Part shown: in pieces, positions 1 through 6,222 of the stretch
Position numbering within the stretch: the stretch's first letter is position 1
How the letters are laid out: every line of letters starts with the position of its first letter
Assembly: GCA_900555735.1 (NCBI GenBank)
Contig: USMI01000069.1
Span: 1-9,229 of the forward strand
Length of the DNA: 9,229 nt
Source of the DNA: an uncultured Eubacteriales bacterium
GTDB taxonomy: Bacteria > Bacillota > Clostridia > Oscillospirales > Oscillospiraceae
Direction of reading: 5' to 3'
The notes under the pieces: generated by a model
Database searches by the model: none
What the model saw: the letters and a program-made list of their open reading frames with translations, nothing else
Told to the model about the DNA's origin: nothing
Translations under genes and position numbers: made by a program

Positions 1-850
1 AGCTTCCGCCACTGCGGGGCGGCTGATAGCCGCCCACGGGAGGCCGGGGACCGCCGCCGTAAGGCGCTCTGGGCTGCCGGGGCGGACGGGGCCGCATATG
101 CCGTCCCCAGAAAATGGGATAGTACACAGGCCGCACCACGCTCACAGGCGTGCCCACAATATACCGCCGCCGGTAGCGGTTGTACCGCACCCGATCCAGC
201 AGCACCCAAACCACGAAGATGACCACGATCAGCAGCACCACGCCGCCGATCGATACGCCGCCGGTCTTAGCCGAAGTGGGTGTCTTGGCCGTCCAGCCGA
301 TATCGCTATTGCTGTAAACGCCGCTGCCCTGCTGACCAAATTGGCCGTAGAACACATCCGCCTGACGGAAGAACGCCGTCACCGCGCCGTTAAAATCACC
401 GTCGTAATAGGTGCTCTCAATGGCGCTGCGCAGCTTCTGCTGCTGGGTGTCGGTCATATAGCGGCCCACGTTGTCGCCGCGGTAGACCTGCCAGTCGCCG
501 TCCTTTACCAGCAGCAGGATCATGTCATTGGCGCCGAGGCCCCATTCCTTGCCCAGCGCGGCGGCATACTCCTGATCCTTCCAGCCGGCCATATGCTCCA
601 CGGTGGCCACCGCCACCACGGCATAGTACCGCTCGTCCCAGTCGGCGTTATACTGCTCGATCAGCTGCCTCGTCTCGTCGCTGAGCAGGCCGGCATCGTC
701 GCAGATCCACTGGCGGTATTTGACGTCCAGCAGCTCCGTAGGCTGCTTGGCCAGATAGCTGTCCTTCCGGGCCAGACCGATGCAGACGCTGCCGATCACC
801 GCCAGCACCAGCACCACCCACGCTACCGCGCGTTTTTTGAAAAATTTCAT
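1..850 (-). CDS. TPM-domain (YgcG-like) membrane protein, 3'-truncated by window edge
   Basis: I translated this frame directly from the minus strand; 283 codons are visible and the gene runs off the left edge without a stop. Seen: a short basic N-terminus (MKFFKKR), a hydrophobic helix at about residues 8-26 that may be a signal anchor, then a TPM domain at about 47-168 opening with the family-like DDAGLLSDETRQ and continuing with EWGLGANDMILLLVKDGDW. A second membrane helix lies at about 200-218, followed by an Arg-rich stretch (RVRYNRYRRRY) and a Pro/Gly/Arg-rich tail. This order (anchor, extracytoplasmic TPM, helix, low-complexity tail) is typical of PF04536 YgcG-like proteins, whose biochemical role is poorly defined in bacteria. 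The ATG at 850 has GGAGG 8 nt upstream. It is the third gene behind xpaC and telA, 61 nt after telA, so a role in the same envelope-stress context is inferred. Confident of the family, not of the function. Confidence 0.82.
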   Translation of the reverse strand, partial: MKFFKKRAVAWVVLVLAVIGSVCIGLARKDSYLAKQPTELLDVKYRQWICDDAGLLSDETRQLIEQYNADWDERYYAVVAVATVEHMAGWKDQEYAAALGKEWGLGANDMILLLVKDGDWQVYRGDNVGRYMTDTQQQKLRSAIESTYYDGDFNGAVTAFFRQADVFYGQFGQQGSGVYSNSDIGWTAKTPTSAKTGGVSIGGVVLLIVVIFVVWVLLDRVRYNRYRRRYIVGTPVSVVRPVYYPIFWGRHMRPRPPRQPRAPYGGGPRPPVGGYQPPRSGGS

Positions 851-858
851 GGGATATT

Positions 859-875
859 CCTCCTTTCGGAAGGAG
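859..875 (-). promoter_or_regulatory. Hairpin enclosing the ribosome binding site of the TPM gene
   Basis: On the minus strand CTCCTT, a CCGA loop and AAGGAG form a 6-bp stem. Its 3' arm is the Shine-Dalgarno sequence of the TPM gene (AAAGGAGG, 8 nt before the ATG at 850). If it folds, it would mask the ribosome site unless ribosomes finishing telA, or a factor, open it. The stem is short and the pairing is the natural consequence of a CTCCTT copy near an SD, so regulation is only inferred. Confidence 0.4.
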
Positions 876-911
876 ATTGGTTGCAGGGGAATCCTACCCC
901 AACAGATTTGT

Positions 912-2084
912 TTACCCTCTCAGCTCCATCAGCTTCTGCTTCAGCTCACCTTCGATGCGGCCCAGCTCGGCTTCCGCCGCCTTGCGCTTGGCGGCGCCCT
1001 CCTTCTGGATGCGGGCCACCTCGTCCAGCGTAGAGATCAGCTGCTCATTGGTATGCTGCAGGGTCTCGATATCCACCACGCTGCGCTCCGCCTCCTTGGC
1101 GGTGGCGATAGTACCCATTTTCAGGGTGTCGGCGTTCTTCTTCAGCAGCTCGTTGGTCATCTCGGTAACGGCGTTCTGGGCGGCGGTGGCCTGACGGCTG
1201 TGCTCCATACCCAGCGCCAGCACCATCTGGCTCTTCCACAGAGGGATGGTGTTCACCAGCGAGGACTGGATCTTCTCGATCATCAAGGTGTCGTTATTCT
1301 GCAGCAGACGTGTCTGGGGGCCCATTTGGATGGACACCATGCGGGTCAGCTCCAGATCGTGGAGCTTCTTCTCGAACCGGTCGCACATGCTGACCAGATC
1401 GTTATAGGCCTGCGCGTCCTCGGCCAGTCCGGACTGCTCCGCCTTCTTCCGCAGCTCCTCCAGCTCACCGGCGCGCACCTCCGCCAGACGCTTTTTGCCG
1501 GCCAGAATGTACATGGTCAGCTCCTTATAGTATTTCAGGTTCAGCTCATACATCTGGTCGAACATGGCCACGTCCTTCAGCAGAGCGATCTGATGGCTCT
1601 CCAGATTCTGGGCGATCTTGTCCACGTTGGACTCCACCTTGCTGTACTGGGCCTTCATGGTCTCGATGCGGTTACCGGTCTTTTTGAACAGGCCCGCCAA
1701 GCCCTTCTTCTCCTCCGGCGCGCCGAAGCCCTTCAGCTCCACCACCAGACGGCTGAGGTCCTCGCCGATCTCGCCCATGTCCTTGTTGCGGACGTTGGCC
1801 AGTGCGCTCTCGGAGAAGCTGGCCACGCTCTTCTGGGCCGCCGCACCGTACTGCAGCACCTGATTGGTGTCCCGCACGTCGATCTTCTTGGCGAATTCGT
1901 TGACGGCAGCCTTCTCCTGCTCCGTCAGCATGCTGTCGTCCAGCACCACCGGCTCAATTTCCTTCTTCGCCTCAGGGGCGGCAGGGGTAGCAGGAGCCTC
2001 GGGCGTCAGAGTCAGGGTAGGGATCTCCGCAGCAGCGGCGGTATCGGGAGCCAGCGTCAGTTCGGGCATGTTGTTGTCAGTCAT
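912..2084 (-). CDS. telA: Toxic anion resistance protein, TelA/YaaN family
   Basis: This 390-residue protein has the length and layout of TelA (PF05816). A Pro/Ala/Thr-rich acidic leader of about 45 residues is followed by a long, mostly helical, coiled-coil-prone body with no membrane segment or signal peptide, so it is probably cytoplasmic or membrane-associated through partners. The best family signature is at about 250-288: SIQMGPQTRLLQNND followed by IQSSLVNTIPLWKSQM. Residues 330-388 are a charged Glu/Lys/Ala-rich helix. Members are linked to tellurite resistance and, in some Firmicutes, to resistance to envelope-active compounds, but the mechanism is unknown. The start at 2084 is preceded by AAGGA 9 nt upstream. 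It lies 47 nt downstream of xpaC, the same pairing as xpaC-yaaN of Bacillus subtilis, and has no promoter of its own that I can support. The gene is complete, with a TAA stop. Confidence 0.93.
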   Translation of the reverse strand: MTDNNMPELTLAPDTAAAAEIPTLTLTPEAPATPAAPEAKKEIEPVVLDDSMLTEQEKAAVNEFAKKIDVRDTNQVLQYGAAAQKSVASFSESALANVRNKDMGEIGEDLSRLVVELKGFGAPEEKKGLAGLFKKTGNRIETMKAQYSKVESNVDKIAQNLESHQIALLKDVAMFDQMYELNLKYYKELTMYILAGKKRLAEVRAGELEELRKKAEQSGLAEDAQAYNDLVSMCDRFEKKLHDLELTRMVSIQMGPQTRLLQNNDTLMIEKIQSSLVNTIPLWKSQMVLALGMEHSRQATAAQNAVTEMTNELLKKNADTLKMGTIATAKEAERSVVDIETLQHTNEQLISTLDEVARIQKEGAAKRKAAEAELGRIEGELKQKLMELRG

Positions 2085-2131
2085 TGTCTTAATTCCTTTC
2101 TGTATTTTTCAACTTTATATTACATTCTGTA

Positions 2132-2842
2132 TCAAAGTTCCAGCGTGATCCCGCCGTCATCCGGCTCGGTCCTGACCGGTTCGGCCTGTGACTGCGCCGC
2201 GCTATGGAGCGGATCGTCCGTCAGGCCCTCACGGGCCATCATGTTCTCCAGCACCACCATATCGGTGGAGATATCCATGGCCTCCGCGCCGAACAGGTTG
2301 TCCAGCTGCTTTTCAAAAGCCTTGATGATGGTATCCATCATGCCCTCCACCTTCTCCATGGTGGAGGTGATGTTCTCACCGGCCACGCCCTGCTCGCCCA
2401 TGCGGTCATAGGCGTTGAGGATCTTCAGCGTGGTGGGCAGGTAGTAGTTCATAAATTTCCGGATCTGAGGCAGCTTCTCCGGATTCTGCTCCACCTGAGC
2501 GAAGATCTTCCCGGCCAGCTGCTGCAGGCGGACGATCTGGGCGGAGATGGTGGGGTCGGCGATATTGTCATCCAGCCGCTTCATCTCGGCAATGGCCTTT
2601 TTGCCGTCCTCGATCATCTTATCCAGCTCCGGATTGCCGGTGGTCTTGGGTTCCTCCGGTACCTCCTCCACCGTATCCCGGCAGAACAGGCGGGCCACGA
2701 CGCCCACCACCGCGCCCGCAGCCGCCGCCAGCAGGAAATGAGGCAGCTTATACAGCGGAAACAGCAGGGCATACAGCAGCCATGTTACCGCCACCGCGTA
2801 CAGCGGGATGGCGGACTTATGAACGATTTTTTTCAACTCCAT
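2132..2842 (-). CDS. xpaC: XpaC-family protein (5-bromo-4-chloroindolyl phosphate hydrolysis protein)
   Basis: A protein of 236 residues (234 with the alternative start). It has a short basic N-terminus, two closely spaced hydrophobic helices at about 11-31 and 34-53, then a soluble helical domain. The family-like segment is at about 122-145 (KLPQIRKFMNYYLPTTLKIL, followed by AYDRM), as in PF10112. The Bacillus member was named for an effect on X-phos hydrolysis, but it is not an established phosphatase and no catalytic motif is visible. It heads a likely operon with telA and the TPM gene, from a promoter at 2890-2918. Start choice: ATG at 2842 has GGAGG only 2 nt upstream, while TTG two codons later (2836) has it at 8 nt. 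An in-frame TGA lies eight codons before the ATG, so no upstream start is possible. The longer form is listed, but TTG 2836 may be the real start. Confidence 0.9.
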   Translation of the reverse strand: MELKKIVHKSAIPLYAVAVTWLLYALLFPLYKLPHFLLAAAAGAVVGVVARLFCRDTVEEVPEEPKTTGNPELDKMIEDGKKAIAEMKRLDDNIADPTISAQIVRLQQLAGKIFAQVEQNPEKLPQIRKFMNYYLPTTLKILNAYDRMGEQGVAGENITSTMEKVEGMMDTIIKAFEKQLDNLFGAEAMDISTDMVVLENMMAREGLTDDPLHSAAQSQAEPVRTEPDDGGITLEL

Positions 2843-2889
2843 CGCCTCCGTTCCACGAATGGATCAGGATAAATACTATTACAAGATAC

Positions 2890-2918
2890 ATTATATCCCA
2901 ACCGCTATGTCTGGTCAA
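2890..2918 (-). promoter_or_regulatory. Sigma-A-type promoter of the xpaC-telA-TPM operon
   Basis: Reading the minus strand: a -35 box TTGACC at 2918-2913, a 17-nt spacer and a perfect -10 box TATAAT at 2895-2890. Transcription would start near 2883, giving a leader of about 40 nt before xpaC. The -35 box sits two bases beyond the T-run of the upstream gene's terminator. This is the only strong promoter I see for the three genes. Confidence 0.85.
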
Positions 2919-2919
2919 G

Positions 2920-2944
2920 AAAAAGAGACGGGACATCCCGTCTC
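2920..2944 (-). terminator. Intrinsic terminator after the DUF6512 gene
   Basis: On the minus strand an 8-bp stem GAGACGGG/CCCGTCTC with loop ATGT (2944-2925) is followed directly by TTTTT (2924-2920). The hairpin begins 6 nt after the TAA stop at 2951-2953. A GC-rich stem plus a U-run is the standard Rho-independent layout. It separates the DUF6512 gene from the xpaC promoter. Confidence 0.88.
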
Positions 2945-2950
2945 CTTTCG

Positions 2951-3499
2951 TTATTCTCCATTTACGGGCAGTCCGGTGGTTCCGTTGGTGGGGTCGATAA
3001 AGACGGGCAGCACCGGAGGGTCATACGTCCACCAGACAAACAGCGCCCATACGCCCAGCAGGAGCAGCAGACCCAGCACCGACCACAGGAGGCCGCTCCC
3101 CTTTCCGCCCGCCATGATCCGCCAGGACACCCACGCGCCCAGCAGCACCGCCGCCTGAAACAACAGCACATCCACGATCATGCTGCTGACACCCAGCGCC
3201 CCGGTATAGGTATAGTACACGGTGGGGATCAGCACCACGCCCGCCAGAAGGCCTATGGCACGGGCCAGCAGCACCGGACGGCGGCTGTCCCGCAGCACCA
3301 CCGCCTCCACCAGCGACCACACCACCCACGGGATCACCAGCAGCTTCATATGCTCCCATGTGGATTCGTTGACGGCGGCAAATGCCGCCACGATGCGGTT
3401 TTCTCCGCTCCAGTCAAAAACGAAATGCAGCAGATTCCCAAGGATCAGCGTGACAAACAATCCCGCCAGCTCCCATTTACGCCATTTTCTGTCGGCCAT
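2951..3499 (-). CDS. DUF6512 family integral membrane protein
   Basis: With the chosen start the protein has 182 residues. The ATG at 3499 has GGGAGGG 6 nt upstream; the frame stays open to an ATG at 3559, but neither that one nor the ATG five codons upstream of 3499 has such a site. Seen: about five hydrophobic helices (roughly 10-28, 53-70, 80-97, 107-125, 137-158). After helix 1 there is HFVFDWSGE (25-33) and then VNESTWEHMK (43-52), which I recognise as the hallmark of the DUF6512 family. The C-terminal tail TYDPPVLPVFIDP with a following NGTTG also fits. Function is unknown; the His, Asn/Glu and Trp-Glu-His residues near the membrane could bind a ligand or metal, which is speculation. 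It lies between two terminators and is probably its own unit. A TACAAT at 3542-3537 could be a -10 box, but there is no good -35 box. Confidence 0.8.
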   Translation of the reverse strand: MADRKWRKWELAGLFVTLILGNLLHFVFDWSGENRIVAAFAAVNESTWEHMKLLVIPWVVWSLVEAVVLRDSRRPVLLARAIGLLAGVVLIPTVYYTYTGALGVSSMIVDVLLFQAAVLLGAWVSWRIMAGGKGSGLLWSVLGLLLLLGVWALFVWWTYDPPVLPVFIDPTNGTTGLPVNGE

Positions 3500-3570
3500 G
3501 GCAGACCCTCCCATCTTTGTGCGGCTTACAGGGACTATTGTACGCGGAAAAGTCTGCATCTATACATAAG

Positions 3571-3598
3571 AGAGCCGCTGTGGTTGCACAGCGGCTCT
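3571..3598 (-). terminator. Intrinsic terminator after hppA
   Basis: A perfect 12-bp stem (AGAGCCGCTGTG/CACAGCGGCTCT) with a 4-nt loop lies 16 nt after the hppA TAA stop. On the minus strand it is followed by CTTATGTAT, a rather weak U-tract, so some read-through into the DUF6512 gene is possible. On the plus strand the flank is TTAATAG, so it could act weakly in both directions, but there is no plus-strand gene to terminate. Confidence 0.78.
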
Positions 3599-3614
3599 TA
3601 ATAGAATGAACTTT

Positions 3615-5705
3615 TTACAGGACGGAGAAGTTGACCACCAGACCGGCGAACACGATGGAGACCATGCTCAGCAGCTTGATGAGGATGTTGATGGCGGGGC
3701 CGGAGGTATCCTTGAAGGGATCGCCCACGGTGTCGCCCACGACGCCGGCCTTGTGGCACTCGCTGCCCTTGCCGCCGAAGTTGCCCGCCTCGATGTACTT
3801 CTTGGCGTTGTCCCATGCACCACCGGCGTTGGCCATGTAAATGGCCATCAGGAAGCCGGTAACGGTAGCGCCGGCCAGCAGGCCCACAACGCCCTTATAG
3901 CCAAGGATCATACCCACCACGATGGGGGTGACCACGGCGACAACGGTAGGCAGCACCATTTCCTTCAGGCTGGCCTTGGTGCACAGATCCACGCAGCGCG
4001 CGTAGTCAGGATCGGCCTTGCCTTCCATCAGACCGGCGATCTCCTTGAACTGGCGGCGGACCTCCATGACCACGCTCTGGGCGGCACGGCCCACGGAGTT
4101 CATGGTCAGCGCGGCGAACACGAAGGGCAGGCAGGCGCCGATGAACAGGCCCACCAGAACCAGCGGGTTCATCAGGGAGAAATCATTGAAGGTGACATCG
4201 GCAGCGCCCACTTCCTTGACCTTCTCAATGTAGGAGGCCATCAGAGCCAGCGCGGTCAGGGCGGCGGAGCCAATGGCGAAGCCCTTGCCGGTGGCGGCGG
4301 TGGTGTTGCCCAGAGAATCCAGCGCGTCGGTACGCTTGCGGACCTCGGGATCCAGACCGGCCATCTCGGCGATACCGCCTGCGTTATCGGCCACGGGGCC
4401 GTAAGCGTCGGTCGCCAGCGTGATGCCCAGCGTGCTCAGCATACCAACGGCAGCCAGCGCGATACCGTACAGGCCCATGCCAGCGCTCTGTGCGCCGCCG
4501 GACAGGAAGAAGGCCAGCAGGATGCAGACGGCCACGATAATGATGGGCAGCGCGGTGGACAGCATGCCCAGACCCAGACCGCCGATGATGATGGTGGCGG
4601 AGCCGGTCTGGCTCTTGCTGCTCAGCTCCTGCGTAGGCTTATAGGTGTCGGAGGTGTAGTACTCGGTGGCCTTACCGATCAGCACACCGGCCGCCAGACC
4701 GGACAGGATGGCCACATACAGGCCCCAGTGCTCCAGACCCAGCAGCGCCCACACGAGGAAGAAGGAGATAATGGCGATCAGGATAGCGGACAGGTTGGTG
4801 CCGCGGGACAGTGCCTTCAGCAGCGTGCGCTGGTCAGCGTTCTCCTCAGTCTTGACGAAGAAGGAGCCGAAGATAGAGCACAGGATACCCACAGCAGCCA
4901 TGACCATGGGGATGGCCATGGCCTTAAAGGCCTCGTCAGCAAAGGCGGCCACGCCCAGCGCGGAGGCGGAGATGATGGAGCCCACATAGGACTCGTACAG
5001 ATCGGCGCCCATACCGGCCACGTCGCCCACGTTGTCGCCCACGTTATCGGCGATAACGGCGGGGTTGCGGGGATCGTCCTCAGGGATACCGGCTTCCACC
5101 TTGCCCACCAGATCGGCGCCCACATCGGCGGCCTTGGTGAAGATACCGCCGCCCACACGGGCAAACAGAGCCATGGAGCTGGCGCCCATGCCGAAGGTCA
5201 GCATGGCGCTGGTGATATCAGCGGCTTCCAGCTTGAACACGAAGCGCAGCAGCATGAACCACACAGAGATATCGAACAGGCCCAGACCCACCACGGTGAA
5301 GCCCATGACGGAGCCGGCGGAGAACGCCACGCGCAGGCCCTTGTTCAGGCCGCTCTGGCAGGCGTTGGCGGTGCGGCAGTTGGCCTTGGTAGCAATGCGC
5401 ATGCCCACGAAGCCGCTGAGGCCGGAGAAGAATCCGCCGGTCAGGAACGCGAAGGGTACGAACCAAGTCAGCAGCTTGCAGGCTGCCATGATGCACAGCA
5501 CCACGATCATGCAGGCGAAGAAGATGCCCACCACGGTGTACTGGCGCTTCAGGTAAGCGTTTGCACCCTCGCGGATGGAGCGGGAGATCTTGCTCATCAG
5601 AGGGGTACCCTCGTCAAAGCTCAGCACGCGCTTGCCCGTGATAAACGCGAACAGCAGCGCGATGATCGAGCCAACAAATGTGGCTAAGACCAGATATTTT
5701 TCCAT
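3615..5705 (-). CDS. hppA: K+-dependent, probably Na+-translocating membrane pyrophosphatase
   Basis: Membrane-integral pyrophosphatase that hydrolyses PPi to drive outward ion pumping. At 696 residues with about 16 hydrophobic segments it is full length for the family. Substrate-site motifs are intact: DVGADLVGKVE (194-204), the Asp-rich loop EDDPRNPAVIADNVGDNVGD (209-228), DAYGPVADNAGGIAEM (433-448) and VGDTVGDPFKDTSGPAINIL (655-674). Ala470 and Gly473 in GNTTAATGKGF occupy the positions that give K+ dependence (K+-independent enzymes have Lys and Thr there). Glu238 in ADLYESYVG, with Gly four residues on, matches the Na+-pump placement of the ion-gate glutamate. Plant H+ pumps have it one turn later. 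Thr89, Phe93 and Asp145 also recall signatures of dual Na+/H+ pumps. The ATG at 5705 has AGAGG about 10 nt upstream. It has its own promoter and terminator, so it is monocistronic. Ion specificity is inferred, not seen. Confidence 0.96.
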   Translation of the reverse strand: MEKYLVLATFVGSIIALLFAFITGKRVLSFDEGTPLMSKISRSIREGANAYLKRQYTVVGIFFACMIVVLCIMAACKLLTWFVPFAFLTGGFFSGLSGFVGMRIATKANCRTANACQSGLNKGLRVAFSAGSVMGFTVVGLGLFDISVWFMLLRFVFKLEAADITSAMLTFGMGASSMALFARVGGGIFTKAADVGADLVGKVEAGIPEDDPRNPAVIADNVGDNVGDVAGMGADLYESYVGSIISASALGVAAFADEAFKAMAIPMVMAAVGILCSIFGSFFVKTEENADQRTLLKALSRGTNLSAILIAIISFFLVWALLGLEHWGLYVAILSGLAAGVLIGKATEYYTSDTYKPTQELSSKSQTGSATIIIGGLGLGMLSTALPIIIVAVCILLAFFLSGGAQSAGMGLYGIALAAVGMLSTLGITLATDAYGPVADNAGGIAEMAGLDPEVRKRTDALDSLGNTTAATGKGFAIGSAALTALALMASYIEKVKEVGAADVTFNDFSLMNPLVLVGLFIGACLPFVFAALTMNSVGRAAQSVVMEVRRQFKEIAGLMEGKADPDYARCVDLCTKASLKEMVLPTVVAVVTPIVVGMILGYKGVVGLLAGATVTGFLMAIYMANAGGAWDNAKKYIEAGNFGGKGSECHKAGVVGDTVGDPFKDTSGPAINILIKLLSMVSIVFAGLVVNFSVL

Positions 5706-5723
5706 AATGTGTTTTCCTCTTTC

Positions 5724-5743
5724 TCCTCCCCTCGACGGGAGGA
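5724..5743 (-). promoter_or_regulatory. Leader hairpin in the hppA 5' untranslated region
   Basis: Minus-strand TCCTCCC, a 6-nt loop GTCGAG and GGGAGGA form a 7-bp GC-rich stem within the predicted 55-60 nt leader, about 18 nt upstream of the hppA ATG. The 3' arm carries a GGGAGG that resembles a Shine-Dalgarno site, yet lies too far from the ATG to serve it; the closer AGAGG is the probable site. It could stabilise the mRNA or act as a ribosome standby or decoy. On the minus strand no U-tract follows, so it is not a terminator of incoming transcription. Confidence 0.45.
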
Positions 5744-5767
5744 TCTTTCTTTTTTGTTCCGCACATT

Positions 5768-5797
5768 ATTATAATAAAAACTCACTTTTTCCGTCAA
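5768..5797 (-). promoter_or_regulatory. Sigma-A-type promoter of hppA
   Basis: Minus strand: -35 box TTGACG (5797-5792), an 18-nt spacer and -10 box TATAAT (5773-5768). The predicted start point is near 5761. The region upstream of the -35 box is A-rich on this strand, which resembles an UP element. An inverted repeat touches the -35 box. Confidence 0.78.
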
Positions 5798-5809
5798 GTT
5801 TTCAAACTT
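5796..5809. repeat. Inverted repeat overlapping the hppA -35 box
   Basis: AAGTTT-TC-AAACTT has two perfect 6-nt arms with a 2-nt centre, and its inner edge shares two bases with the -35 box. The position suits an operator for a dimeric regulator, but in such AT-rich sequence an arm of this length can arise by chance. Confidence 0.3.
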
Positions 5810-6164
5810 TTTTTCTTTCTCTAAAAAAGTTTATGTGATTTTTCCGTTATTTTCAACAAAAACATTTTTTCGCTTAACAGTCCGCAAAATCTTATATTTT
5901 TTCTCGTTTTGCAATTTCTTCTCAAATTTTCGCCACAAAAATACATATTTCAAATCATAAGTATTCCTTAATCCTATCATTAGAATATTTTTTCGTCATG
6001 TTTTTCCTAGAAACGGAAACAATTCATTTTTATTTTTGACGTTTTTCATCCGTATTTTCATTTTTCATATTTAATTTTACTGTGAGTCTACCATTTTCTT
6101 CCTTTGTGTTTTTGCACAATATGATTCTTACAATTTTCATCGGCGGTATATCTGCTGCATCAGC

Positions 6165-6206
6165 TTATAAAAGCAAAATGCCCGCCGTCAAAAGACGGCA
6201 GGCATT
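6165..6206 (-). terminator. Intrinsic terminator after the TRAP transporter genes
   Basis: Minus strand: AATGCC-T-GCCGTC (6206-6194), loop TTTT and GACGGC-G-GGCATT (6189-6177) form a 13-bp stem containing one U-G wobble, followed by TTGCTTTTATAAG. It lies 16 nt after the permease TGA stop. This is the end of the SBP-permease unit. Confidence 0.87.
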
Positions 6207-6222
6207 CTGCTCAGAAAGGAGA

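Larger units (their letters stand above)
5706..6164. other. Gene-free AT-rich intergenic region upstream of hppA
   Basis: About 460 nt without a credible gene. By hand count GC is about 26% over 5761-6120, far below the flanking genes, and the plus strand is T-rich (many runs of five or more T), so the hppA strand is A-rich. Only the part nearest hppA (5706-5809) holds recognisable signals: promoter, leader hairpin and inverted repeat. The remaining roughly 350 nt show no RBS-led ORF, no terminator and no tRNA-like fold that I can recognise. It may be an upstream regulatory region, a decayed insertion or an RNA locus. Confidence 0.7.

Noticed and set aside
98..1033. 311-codon plus-strand open frame at the left end
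   Set aside because: It is antisense to the TPM gene, whose minus-strand frame has a good SD, membrane helices and a family motif.
780..2411. 543-codon plus-strand open frame across telA and xpaC
   Set aside because: It spans two recognised minus-strand genes and their gap, and its Leu/His/Gln-rich translation resembles no protein family I know.
3537..3542. TACAAT as the -10 box of the DUF6512 gene promoter
   Set aside because: The hexamer is plausible, but the region 17-18 nt upstream (GTATAG/TGTATA) is a poor -35 box, so it is not listed as a promoter.
3606..5687. 693-codon plus-strand open frame antisense to hppA
   Set aside because: It is His/Gln/Gly-rich low complexity caused by the codon bias of hppA on the opposite strand, has no credible ribosome site, and hppA itself is an unmistakable full-length gene.
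5725..5755. Plus-strand hairpin CCTCCC/GGGAGG followed by a T-rich run as a terminator
   Set aside because: No plus-strand gene leads into it; it is better explained as a leader hairpin of hppA on the other strand.
6036..6071. Plus-strand TTGACG in the AT-rich spacer as a promoter
   Set aside because: No acceptable -10 box lies 16-18 nt downstream; the CATATT nearby is at 24 nt.
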